Shown one piece after another: positions 1 to 5,910 of a stretch of DNA of 5,910 nucleotides. The notes under the pieces were generated by a model that worked only from the letters and a program-made list of their open reading frames with translations, was not told where the DNA came from and ran no database searches. Made by a program: the position numbers and the translations under genes. Where the stretch lies: the NCBI GenBank assembly GCA_029880385.1, contig JAOUOM010000154.1, positions 1 through 5,910 on the forward strand. The letters run 5' to 3'. How positions within the stretch are numbered: the stretch's first letter is position 1; each line of letters begins with the position of its first letter. The stretch is from Cyclobacteriaceae bacterium (GTDB lineage Bacteria; Bacteroidota; Bacteroidia; Cytophagales; Cyclobacteriaceae).

Positions 1-269
1 TAGGGGCTCCCCTGCCGCACCGGTACCAAATCAAGGGTCTCATAGGGGCCACCGACCCACCGTGCTGACAGGTGCGAAGTGGCCTTTTGGATATTGCCCA
101 TCAGGCCTTCCACATTGCGAAAGACATGATGATTAATTTTTTGTAAAAAATAAACAGCCTGATCGGTCTGTACCTTATAGGATTGATGGATATGACCGGA
201 GGGAACGACCTCCATACTCACAGGCAAGCCGGCAATACGAAATTCCCGAACCACTTCTTCCGGTACCAT
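1..269 (-). CDS. APH-fold phosphotransferase, NahK-like sugar kinase candidate (N-terminal fragment)
   Basis: This minus-strand gene runs off the left edge, so only 89 codons are visible. I translated it from the ATG at 269-267. It begins MVPEEVVREF and contains GHIHQSYKV (residues 25-33), YFLQKINHHVF (40-50) and NVEGLMGNI (52-60). That order resembles the N-lobe of the aminoglycoside-phosphotransferase-like kinases (PF01636), in particular the N-acetylhexosamine 1-kinase (NahK) branch with its 'G.IN.TY' and 'YILQRIN..VF' pattern. Family members are usually about 350 residues, so roughly three quarters, including the catalytic loop, lies outside. The start overlaps the stop of the upstream nucleotidyltransferase gene by one base (TAATG), which points to translational coupling and a shared substrate. 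A cytoplasmic kinase making a sugar-1-phosphate for the partner enzyme is the inferred role. The sugar is unknown. It could also be a choline or homoserine kinase relative, but the motif spacing favours a sugar kinase. Confidence 0.8.
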   Translation of the reverse strand, partial: MVPEEVVREFRIAGLPVSMEVVPSGHIHQSYKVQTDQAVYFLQKINHHVFRNVEGLMGNIQKATSHLSARWVGGPYETLDLVPVRQGSP

Positions 270-1171
270 TATTTCTGCCACAGGTTATCAGGATATCGTT
301 TATTTTGATGTAGTTCATTAAACTGACTGGCTACCCACGGCTTGTCTTCCGCATAGGTCACACCAAACCATATTTCGTTTGTCGGGATCAGGGGGGCTTT
401 TACACCGGACTTTACCCATGTATTGAGTACGGAAGGAATGTAGTATTCGGCTTTTGGGTTTTTTAATGCTGACTGGTAAATCGCGTCAAACCCATTTGCA
501 ATTTCATCAAACACATGGGGTGTAAATCCCATCAGGTTCATGGAAACGATCGTTTTTGGCTCCAAACGTGTCCGCTGGCCCTCCTCTTCAAAGTAAATCC
601 CCTCATTGTCACGTGCGATCTGAGTTCGCTCCGTCACTCCCGTCAGAAACCCCTGGCTATCTGATTCACATATACCCCGTGAAACCGATCCTGAATCGGT
701 AATCGTTTTATCGAGTTCATAGCCAATCAGGCATGCCCCCGGCTGATCTGCGGAAAGGGTACTGAGGTAATCAAAGGCTGCTTTTAACGATCCATACCCA
801 TAAAAATCATCTGCATTGACAATGGCAAAAGGCTCCTTGACCACTTCCCGTGTCATCCAGACCGCATGTGCCGTACCCCAGGGCTTCGTACGCCCTTCCG
901 GTACGCTATATCCATCGGGTATTGCATCCAACTCCTGAAAAACAAGATGAAACTCTGCCTTTCCTTCCCACTTTGATAAAATAACTTCACGGAAATCCGC
1001 CTCAATATCGCGACGGATGATAAAGATAATTTTTTCATATCCCGCACGAAGTGCATCATACAGGGTGTAATCAATGATGCGTTCCCCACTTGGTCCGAAA
1101 GAATCCAATTGTTTTATTCCACCATAACGACTGCCCATGCCGGCCGCCAGCAATACCAAAGAAGGTTTCAT
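269..1171 (-). CDS. NTP-transferase family sugar-1-phosphate nucleotidyltransferase
   Basis: The 300-residue cytoplasmic protein belongs to the NTP_transferase (PF00483) superfamily, whose members join a sugar-1-phosphate and an NTP to give an NDP-sugar and pyrophosphate. The nucleotide-binding signature LAAGMGSRYGGIKQ is at residues 8-21. KPWGTAHAV (96-104) fits the base/phosphate-binding segment, and NADDFYG (119-125) carries the metal-binding aspartate. The C-terminal half lacks an obvious left-handed beta-helix acyltransferase repeat, so it is not a GlmU-type fusion. I chose the ATG at 1171-1169 because the signature then starts a few residues in, as is normal for the family. The frame is open 23 codons further upstream, but that extension has no family character and overlaps a promoter-like box. 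Its stop overlaps the start of the sugar-kinase-like gene. Sugar and nucleotide specificity cannot be read from the sequence. Confidence 0.88.
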   Translation of the reverse strand: MKPSLVLLAAGMGSRYGGIKQLDSFGPSGERIIDYTLYDALRAGYEKIIFIIRRDIEADFREVILSKWEGKAEFHLVFQELDAIPDGYSVPEGRTKPWGTAHAVWMTREVVKEPFAIVNADDFYGYGSLKAAFDYLSTLSADQPGACLIGYELDKTITDSGSVSRGICESDSQGFLTGVTERTQIARDNEGIYFEEEGQRTRLEPKTIVSMNLMGFTPHVFDEIANGFDAIYQSALKNPKAEYYIPSVLNTWVKSGVKAPLIPTNEIWFGVTYAEDKPWVASQFNELHQNKRYPDNLWQK

Positions 1172-1194
1172 CGTACAAAGAATTGATAAGGGGG

Positions 1195-1225
1195 CAAAGA
1201 TATTCATTTGGCTACCACATGTAAA
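1195..1225 (-). promoter_or_regulatory. Candidate Bacteroidota promoter for the nucleotidyltransferase-kinase pair
   Basis: On the minus strand a TATCTTTG box (1202-1195) matches the Bacteroidota -7 consensus TAnnTTTG exactly. A TTTA (1225-1222), three of four matches to the -33 TTTG, lies 19 bases upstream. Transcription would begin near 1188 and leave a leader of about 17-20 bases before the ATG at 1171. The box lies downstream of the terminator of the preceding gene, where an independent promoter is expected. This is a motif match only. Confidence 0.42.
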
Positions 1226-1257
1226 TGGAAAAGACATCATTTTCGCCCATATGTCGC

Positions 1258-1290
1258 AAAAACAAAAAGCCCGGCTTCCACCAGGCTTTT
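1258..1290 (-). terminator. Rho-independent terminator after the sugar isomerase-like gene
   Basis: Read on the minus strand, AAAAGCC (1290-1284) pairs with GGCTTTT (1271-1265) across a 12-base loop, and a T-rich tract TTTTTGTTTTT (1268-1258) follows. It lies about 20 bases past the stop of the minus-strand gene ending at 1309. It probably ends that transcript and insulates the nucleotidyltransferase gene, which has its own promoter candidate. Confidence 0.75.
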
Positions 1291-1308
1291 GCTCTATTCA
1301 AGGGTTGA

Positions 1309-2214
1309 TTAATAACCCCATGCTTTCATCTGAACCAGATTATCGCGCATGCAATCGATCGGTGCTTTGCCCTGATACGATTCCTGCTCGATGATAAAGT
1401 GCCGGGTTCCTCCGAGTTTTTTGGCTGCATCGATTACTTCTTTTACGCCAATCAGGCCTGTTCCCAGTATCGTGCTTTCATACGGTTCTTCCCTGCCTTC
1501 GCTTTTCACCTCATCCTTTACATGCAGCGACTCAAAACGGCCGGGGTATTTGCCCAAAATATCCATCGCCCTGGCTCCGGCATTGTACATATTCCCAATG
1601 TCCAGCTGCTGTGCGACCAGGTCTGCCTCGGTTTGTTGCATGATGAGGTCAAAAATAGTGGTGCCATCAAGTTTTTCACTAAACTCAAAGGCATGATTAT
1701 GATACCCAAAGCGTACGCCGGCACTTTTGCACAGCTCCCCACAACGATTAAAAACTTCCATAAACCCTTTCAGTTTATCTGCATCTGTCCGGAGACTTTC
1801 GTCCAGCCAGGGACTGATCACAAATTCCTGACCTGCGATGGCTGCATCGTCGAGGGTCTTTTTCCATTCGTCAGAAAAATCACCAGCGGTGGCATCCCAG
1901 TGTTGGCGTCCCAGTACGGAATGTCCGCTCGGCATACGCATGCCAAGATCAACTAATATTTTTCGAAACTCTGAAGGTGCATATCCATAGAATTTTCCAT
2001 CCCGATAGCCGGCATGTTCCACATATTGATATCCCATTTCAGCTAATTGCCTGAGGCTGCTCAGCGGGTCTTTTGCCATGTCTTCCCGAATGGAATACAA
2101 TTGCAGGCCAGTCAGGCCTTTCTTCTTAAATGCAAAAAGGTCGCGGGGCATAAGGGTTGCCCCGGCCAGTGCCCAAGCACCGGTTTTTAAAAATGATCGT
2201 CTAGATGTATCCAT
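1309..2214 (-). CDS. Tat-exported TIM-barrel sugar phosphate isomerase/epimerase-like protein
   Basis: The 301-residue protein starts with a twin-arginine signal, SRRSFLKTG at residues 4-12, then a hydrophobic stretch (about 13-23) and a likely cleavage site near LFA (26-28). No lipobox cysteine is present, so a soluble periplasmic enzyme is expected. The rest is the xylose-isomerase-like TIM barrel (AP_endonuc_2, PF01261): LTGLQLYSIRE (34-44) opens the barrel, and YVEHAGY (64-70), YHNHAFEF (171-178), QLDIGN (203-208), LHVKDE (230-235) and FIIEQE (273-278) are the later strand motifs. By analogy with tagatose-epimerase-type enzymes, D205, H231 and E276 are probable metal ligands. The usual 'ENH' glutamate is H172 here, as in the 'HNH' subfamily. 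Such proteins are annotated as isomerases, but the substrate is unknown and a keto-sugar lyase or dehydratase role is possible. The gene is monocistronic by the flanking signals: its own promoter and a terminator. Confidence 0.9.
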   Translation of the reverse strand: MDTSRRSFLKTGAWALAGATLMPRDLFAFKKKGLTGLQLYSIREDMAKDPLSSLRQLAEMGYQYVEHAGYRDGKFYGYAPSEFRKILVDLGMRMPSGHSVLGRQHWDATAGDFSDEWKKTLDDAAIAGQEFVISPWLDESLRTDADKLKGFMEVFNRCGELCKSAGVRFGYHNHAFEFSEKLDGTTIFDLIMQQTEADLVAQQLDIGNMYNAGARAMDILGKYPGRFESLHVKDEVKSEGREEPYESTILGTGLIGVKEVIDAAKKLGGTRHFIIEQESYQGKAPIDCMRDNLVQMKAWGY

Positions 2215-2256
2215 AATACTAAAATTTTATCTGTTTAGCAGTTTGACTGCCTGCTT

Positions 2257-2288
2257 CAAATATACACCCCGGTTCATGACCGGACAAT
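2257..2288 (-). promoter_or_regulatory. Promoter of the Tat sugar isomerase-like gene
   Basis: On the minus strand TATATTTG (2264-2257) is a full match to the Bacteroidota -7 box TAnnTTTG. ATTG (2288-2285) gives the core TTG of the -33 box with a 20-base spacer. The start site would lie near 2250, giving a leader of about 35 bases before the ATG at 2214. The spacer contains a short inverted repeat, CCGGT/ACCGG (2269-2273 and 2279-2283), where a bound repressor could block RNA polymerase; that last point is inference. Confidence 0.55.
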
Positions 2289-2381
2289 GATTACTTGATG
2301 AACAGGAAAATGAAAAAGAGTTGCCACCTTATCCCATGATCAATGGGATATGAACCGGGTCTTACCCTCCTGATGCCGGTT
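2268..2381. repeat. Cluster of CCGGTT/AACCGG elements, including a 10-bp inverted pair
   Basis: CCCGGTTCAT (2268-2277) recurs exactly as its reverse complement ATGAACCGGG (2350-2359). A further CCGGTT is at 2376-2381, making a 6-bp inverted pair with AACCGG (2353-2358), and ACCGG is at 2279-2283. The copies straddle the space between the two divergent promoter candidates. They could be binding sites of one regulator or chance. No known operator is recognised. Confidence 0.4.
2330..2350. promoter_or_regulatory. Perfect 8-bp-arm palindrome in the divergent intergenic region
   Basis: TATCCCAT (2330-2337) and ATGGGATA (2343-2350) are exact reverse complements around the five-base centre GATCA. 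The palindrome sits roughly midway between the leftward promoter box at 2257-2288 and the rightward box near 2417. No T-tract follows on either strand, so a terminator is unlikely. A dimeric transcription-factor site is the simpler reading. Its right arm adjoins the AACCGG element at 2353-2358. Confidence 0.42.
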
Positions 2382-2393
2382 GATACGCCATAT

Positions 2394-2424
2394 TTTTTAT
2401 TGCCTTCCAAATAAAGTAAATTTG
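2394..2424 (+). promoter_or_regulatory. Weak candidate promoter for the secreted protein gene
   Basis: TAAATTTG (2417-2424) fits the -7 consensus TAnnTTTG. The region 19-23 bases upstream is only T-rich (TTTTTTA around 2393-2399) and has no TTG at the expected distance. The predicted leader would be about 70 bases. The start codon at 2501 is preceded by an A-rich stretch (TAAAACTAAAACTCAT) and no Shine-Dalgarno motif, which is usual for Bacteroidota. Confidence 0.32.
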
Positions 2425-2500
2425 GGTTCTGTAGTAATTACGTATACATTTTTTTGCCTTTTTTATTGGAAACGAAGGTTTACCTAAAACTAAAACTCAT

Positions 2501-3232
2501 ATGAAAAACCTACGAATCATCTGCCTGATTGTGCTTGGTTGGGGAATTTCCACATCCCTTTTTGCACAGGAAAACCTGACCGACAAGCTAAAACTGATGA
2601 GTGATAATGACCTGTTGGTGATCCGAAAGCCTATCTACGAATACCTGTACACATGGAATCATAGTTCCCCGTTATTGGATGTGGCAAAAAATGAACTAAA
2701 TGCAAAAATCAAAGAGAACCGCCAAAAAGGAAAAGATCCCTATAAGGGTACCGAACGGCTAAAAGAAGCCTATGAGGAAGTCGTGACAGCGGATGGTGAA
2801 CAACGATCTTTTATTGCCCAAACCTACGCCCTTCCCATGCTGATGGAGTTGCGTGAAAAAGGGGTTGACCTGGAACCTTCTGACATCTATACCGCCCAAT
2901 ATGTCATTAAATATGCTCTGGGAGTTCCCCGGTTTAACCGCGGTGAACTGGACATTGACAACCTGGATCAGATGGAAAAGGAAATCAATGAGCTCATCCG
3001 TACCTATCCAAATAATTACGCTGAAAAACTTGAAGGGGAAGGCGGCATTATCAACATATTCAGAACCAATGCCCTCTCCTATTACAATGTTTTTGTCGAA
3101 ATGAACCGGGCTGCCTATCTGAAAGAAACCGAAGGCTATGCCGGCAACTCCGGGGGTGGCAAAAACCTAAACCAGATGAATTGTGGGGAGAAAGCCGAAT
3201 ACCTGAGAAAAGCAGGTATTATCAATTATTAA
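2501..3232 (+). CDS. Secreted protein of unknown function
   Basis: I do not recognise this 243-residue protein. It starts with a clear Sec signal peptide: a basic MKNLR, a hydrophobic core (about 6-21), and a likely cleavage after LFA (20-22) before QEN, the common Bacteroidota pattern. There is no lipobox cysteine, and the mature chain of about 221 residues has no further membrane segment. It looks mainly helical and rich in charged residues, with KPIYEYLYTW (43-52), a lysine-rich linker (69-82), RTYPNNYAEKL (167-177) and a Gly-rich turn NSGGGKN (216-222). C228 in the C-terminal NQMNCGEKAEYL is the only cysteine of the mature part. A periplasmic or surface location is likely. It is a single-gene unit: divergent from the sugar isomerase-like gene and closed by a terminator. 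Signal peptide and codon pattern make it a convincing gene, but its role is open. Confidence 0.85.
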   Translation: MKNLRIICLIVLGWGISTSLFAQENLTDKLKLMSDNDLLVIRKPIYEYLYTWNHSSPLLDVAKNELNAKIKENRQKGKDPYKGTERLKEAYEEVVTADGEQRSFIAQTYALPMLMELREKGVDLEPSDIYTAQYVIKYALGVPRFNRGELDIDNLDQMEKEINELIRTYPNNYAEKLEGEGGIINIFRTNALSYYNVFVEMNRAAYLKETEGYAGNSGGGKNLNQMNCGEKAEYLRKAGIINY

Positions 3233-3250
3233 CCCCTTTTTTGATGGGAC

Positions 3251-3285
3251 AAAAGGCCTTTCTTTTCACAAGGAAAGGCTTTTTT
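3251..3285. terminator. Bidirectional rho-independent terminator between convergent genes
   Basis: AAAAGGCCTTTC (3251-3262) pairs with GAAAGGCTTTTTT (3273-3285) around a ten-base loop, with one G-U pair and no other mismatch. On the plus strand the stem runs directly into a T tract, terminating the secreted protein gene that stops at 3232. On the minus strand the arm ends in TTTT, enough for a weaker terminator after the TolC-family gene. The right arm reaches into the stop codon of that gene (3286-3284). Confidence 0.78.
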
Positions 3286-4600
3286 ATTCCTGTACAGTAG
3301 AGAGCATACCCGAGAGGTACTTAAGTTCTATCTCTGCCAGCTTGGCATTCAGCTGTGCCTGCAAAAAACGCACCTGGGCATTCACCGCATTGATCTGAGC
3401 CTGCCGTAGTTGCAACGCATCCGATACACCCAGCCTAAAACGCTCCAGTGCAATATCCGAATTTTCGGTAGCCACATCCAGATTTTGCAACTCCAGTGCA
3501 GCCAGTGACAGGTTGTTTTGGTATGACGTATAGGTTGTCAACAGGCTGGTCTCTATTATTGATTCTACCTCCTGTTCCTGAATCAGGCTGTTTTCCAGTT
3601 GTATCCGCGCATTTTCCACCTGCCGGTTGAGGTTGAAACCATCAAAAATATTGACTCGGGCCGAAAGGCCATAGGCCAAATCACTTGTACGATTGCTCAA
3701 CAAAAATCCCGCCTGGCTATTCAGGTTGGATTTACCATAACCAAGGTTAAAATCCACTACCGGCCATCTCGACCGGTTCAATTCCCTCAACTGGTTTTGT
3801 ACGACTTCCTGGTTTATTTGCCTGGCCCGGAGCATTGGGTTTTGACTATAGGCCATATCCAGCAGTTCGCCCACCAGGAGGGTGGAGTCCGGCTGGACTT
3901 CATATACAGCCTGAAAATCAAACGGACCAACGCCCATCAAACGGATCAATTCCAGCTTACGGGCCGCAAGCAGCTCATTTTGCTGTACCAGCAACGACTG
4001 ATCGGCATTATAATCAACACGTGCCTGAAGCAGGGAAAGCTTGGATTCCTTACCCAACAGATATTTCTCCTCCACGATACGGATACGGTCTGCTGAAAAC
4101 GCCAGGTTGGACTCAAATAACTGCAATCGTTCCTGCTCAAATGCCAACTGATAATAAACGGACATTACGTTGCGCAGCGTATTATCGACCTGCACCTTCA
4201 TTTGATAAAAATCAAAAAGTGCCTGATCTTCCAGCCTGTTTTTGGTGGCAAACATACGGGTGCCGTCAAACAGGGTCCAAACCAACCCGATGCTGGCACC
4301 GGAAGCCTTACGCTGTGCCCCATCCCTTGACTGAGTGCTCCCGGATGCAAAAACCTGATCGGTATTTTGAAGGTTTCTTTGCAGGTTTGCATTTGCACTG
4401 ACCACCGGCAGAAAACCGGCATTCCCAAGGGTATTATTGTTTTGTGAAATATCGGCATTATTTCGGGCCAGGAGTACCTGAAAATTATTTTCCATGGCCA
4501 GCCCGATGGCCTCGTTCAATTCGAGAACCGAAGCCTCCTGAGCACGGGAGACAAAAAAACCAGCAAAAACAAGGGTAAAATATAGGATAGTACGCTTCAT
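3284..4600 (-). CDS. TolC-family outer membrane efflux channel
   Basis: The 438-residue protein has a Sec signal peptide (residues 1-20, cleavage after SRA, before QE) and the two-repeat OEP/TolC architecture (PF02321). The first repeat opens with LELNEAIGLAMENN (26-39), and its outer-membrane strand motif WTLFDG is at 108-113. The second contains VNIFDGFNLNRQVENA with FDG at 319-321. Each repeat ends in a long Gln/Leu/Ala-rich helix, the second around 386-432 (RFRLGVSDALQLRQAQ and onward). Trimers of such proteins form the outer membrane barrel and periplasmic tunnel of tripartite pumps. Its ATG overlaps the TAA of the RND transporter gene by one base, so the two are translationally coupled and probably form one pump. 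Length is normal for Bacteroidota members. The exported compound cannot be told from this protein. Confidence 0.93.
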   Translation of the reverse strand: MKRTILYFTLVFAGFFVSRAQEASVLELNEAIGLAMENNFQVLLARNNADISQNNNTLGNAGFLPVVSANANLQRNLQNTDQVFASGSTQSRDGAQRKASGASIGLVWTLFDGTRMFATKNRLEDQALFDFYQMKVQVDNTLRNVMSVYYQLAFEQERLQLFESNLAFSADRIRIVEEKYLLGKESKLSLLQARVDYNADQSLLVQQNELLAARKLELIRLMGVGPFDFQAVYEVQPDSTLLVGELLDMAYSQNPMLRARQINQEVVQNQLRELNRSRWPVVDFNLGYGKSNLNSQAGFLLSNRTSDLAYGLSARVNIFDGFNLNRQVENARIQLENSLIQEQEVESIIETSLLTTYTSYQNNLSLAALELQNLDVATENSDIALERFRLGVSDALQLRQAQINAVNAQVRFLQAQLNAKLAEIELKYLSGMLSTVQE

Positions 4601-5910
4601 TAAAATCGGGCTAATCGTTTTCCTTTTCCTGACAAATAAATATAAATAGCTGGTATAACAAACAACGTCAGAAATGTTGCCAGCATCATACCGCCAATCA
4701 CAGCCACGCCCATCGACACCCGGCTTTCCGACCCTGCCCCCAATGCCAGGGCAATGGGCAGAATACCCAGAATGGTAGACAGTGAGGTCATGAGGATGGG
4801 CCGGAAACGGGCTTTGGCTGCGCCCAGAATGGCCTCTTCCATTCCCATTCCCTGTGCCTTGCGCTGATTGGCAAATTCCACAATCAAAATACCATTTTTC
4901 GTTACCAGTCCGATCAGCATAATCATGCCGATTTGCGAAAAAATATTGACCGTTTCACTAAAATACCAAAGGCTAAACAAGGCACCTGATAAGGCCAATG
5001 GTACGGTAAACATTATGATCAACGGATCACGGAAACTCTCAAACTGGGCGGCCAGCACCAGGTAGATAAGGATGAGTGCCAAAGCAAAAGCAAAATACAA
5101 ATTGCCCGAACTTTCTTTGAATTCCCGCGAAGATCCGGACAATGCAGTCTGGAAGGTATCATCCAGTACTGCTTGTGCAATCCGATCCATTTCGGCCAGT
5201 CCGTCACCCATCGTATAGCCAGGTGCCAGGCTGGCCGAAATCGTAGTGGAAGCAAACCGGTTGTATCGGTACAACTGTGGCGGAGTAGACTGCTCACGGA
5301 GACTGACCAGGTTATCCAGTTGGGTCAGGTCATTGTTTCGCGTGCGCACATAAATCGACTGGAGATCGAGGGGTTCGTTCCTATCTTCCCGCTCTACCTG
5401 CCCGATCACCTGATATTGCTTTCCATTCATAATAAAATACCCAAAGCGTGAACCACTCAATGTCAGCTGCAATGTTTGGGCAATGTCGCGAACCGATACA
5501 TCCAGGCTGGTGGCCTTTTCCCGGTCGATGGTCACTTCTATTTCCGGCTTTGTAAATTTCAGATCCACGTTTACAAAATCAAATACCGGGCTTTGCTGTG
5601 CCGATTGTACAAAGACAGGCAGTATTTCCTTGAGTTTGTCGAGGTTTTGTCCCTGTATCACAAAACTGACCGGAAGTCCCGCACGACGGCTGCCAATGGT
5701 TTGGGGCTCGGTAATAAACGACCGTGCCTGGGTGTTTTGGGCGATTAAGGGTTTGATGACCCTGACAATTTCCTGTTGCGACCTTGTTCGGTTTTCCACA
5801 TCCGAAAGGTTGACCGAAATAAACGCCGAATTTACAGAGCCCGAACCCCCAAAACCTGGCGAAGTAACCGTCACAATTGATTCTGCTTCCGGTATGTTCG
5901 TTTGGACGAG
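4600..5910 (-). CDS. RND-family efflux transporter, AcrB-like (C-terminal 436 residues)
   Basis: The frame is open to the right edge with no start, so the gene begins outside; a GTG at 5874-5872 is an internal valine, not the start. The fragment (residue 1 at 5910) covers part of the second periplasmic porter/docking region and the last membrane half of a hydrophobe/amphiphile-type pump of about 1000-1050 residues (ACR_tran, PF00873). Landmarks are FVIQGQNLDKL (83-93), VTIDREKATSLDVSV (126-140), APGYTMGDGL (229-238), then five membrane segments near 273-289, 297-317, 322-342, 370-392 and 400-426. TKNGILIVEFANQRKAQG (337-354) and RFRPILMTSLSTILG (368-382) are strongly conserved in AcrB relatives. 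The pump uses the proton gradient in the inner membrane and hands substrates to the TolC-type channel encoded immediately downstream (TAATG overlap). A membrane-fusion protein gene upstream is expected but not seen. Drug specificity is unknown. Confidence 0.93.
   Translation of the reverse strand, partial: LVQTNIPEAESIVTVTSPGFGGSGSVNSAFISVNLSDVENRTRSQQEIVRVIKPLIAQNTQARSFITEPQTIGSRRAGLPVSFVIQGQNLDKLKEILPVFVQSAQQSPVFDFVNVDLKFTKPEIEVTIDREKATSLDVSVRDIAQTLQLTLSGSRFGYFIMNGKQYQVIGQVEREDRNEPLDLQSIYVRTRNNDLTQLDNLVSLREQSTPPQLYRYNRFASTTISASLAPGYTMGDGLAEMDRIAQAVLDDTFQTALSGSSREFKESSGNLYFAFALALILIYLVLAAQFESFRDPLIIMFTVPLALSGALFSLWYFSETVNIFSQIGMIMLIGLVTKNGILIVEFANQRKAQGMGMEEAILGAAKARFRPILMTSLSTILGILPIALALGAGSESRVSMGVAVIGGMMLATFLTLFVIPAIYIYLSGKGKRLARF

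Noticed and set aside
1..269. Aminoglycoside-resistance kinase
   Set aside because: The APH fold is shared by many kinases; the visible motifs fit sugar kinases better and the partner is a sugar nucleotidyltransferase.
1399..1956. Plus-strand 185-codon open frame
   Set aside because: It lies wholly antisense to the sugar isomerase-like gene, has no family pattern, and is a shadow frame.
2447..2466. T-rich tract with TATACATTTTTTTG as a second rightward promoter
   Set aside because: The spacing between TA and TTTG does not fit TAnnTTTG; it is probably just AT-rich leader.
2476..2485. Small inverted repeat AGGT-TT-ACCT just before the secreted protein gene
   Set aside because: Four-base arms with a two-base loop are too short to be a meaningful hairpin or operator.
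3599..4401. Plus-strand open frames of 165 and 188 codons
   Set aside because: Both are antisense to the TolC-family gene, overlap each other, and show proline/arginine-rich low-quality composition typical of shadow frames.
4600..5874. A complete 424-residue gene starting at a GTG at 5874
   Set aside because: The frame stays open to 5910 and the upstream codons read as natural RND sequence, so this is an internal valine of a gene cut by the window edge.
1..5910. Mobile element, CRISPR array, tRNA or phage-defence island
   Set aside because: No regularly spaced repeats, terminal inverted repeats, transposase, integrase or tRNA-like sequence was seen; the genes are metabolic, secreted and efflux types.

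Overview
The window looks like ordinary chromosomal DNA of a Bacteroidota bacterium, perhaps a Cytophagia/Cyclobacteriaceae-type organism. This is inferred from TAnnTTFG-class promoter boxes (consensus TAnnTTTG), A-rich leaders without Shine-Dalgarno motifs, 'FAQ'-type signal peptide ends, and a Tat-type 'SRRSFLK' sugar isomerase. I see no tRNA, rRNA, CRISPR array, insertion sequence or attachment site. Every gene except one (2501-3232) has a recognisable family.

Left part (1-1290, minus strand): a 300-residue sugar-nucleotidyltransferase (269-1171) is followed by the N-terminal 89 codons of an APH-fold sugar-kinase-like phosphotransferase (1-269, running off the left edge). The two are joined by a TAATG stop/start overlap. 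Together they could phosphorylate a sugar at C1 and activate it to an NDP-sugar, which suggests salvage of a (possibly N-acetylated) hexose. A rho-independent terminator at 1258-1290 separates this unit from the gene upstream.

Middle (1309-3285): a Tat-exported TIM-barrel sugar isomerase/epimerase-like protein (1309-2214, minus) and a secreted protein of unknown function (2501-3232, plus) are divergently transcribed. The 286-base region between them holds a good leftward promoter, a weaker rightward promoter, an 8-bp-arm palindrome and a cluster of CCGGTT/AACCGG elements. This makes it the most regulator-like stretch in the window.

Right part (3284-5910, minus): the C-terminal 436 residues of an RND-type efflux transporter are coupled through a second TAATG overlap to a TolC-family outer membrane channel. 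The membrane-fusion protein of such a tripartite pump would be expected upstream, outside the window. The pump genes and the convergent secreted-protein gene meet at a compact hairpin (3251-3285) that probably terminates both.

I found no convincing sign of a new multi-gene system. The best leads are the unrecognised secreted protein with its structured upstream region and the kinase/nucleotidyltransferase pair.
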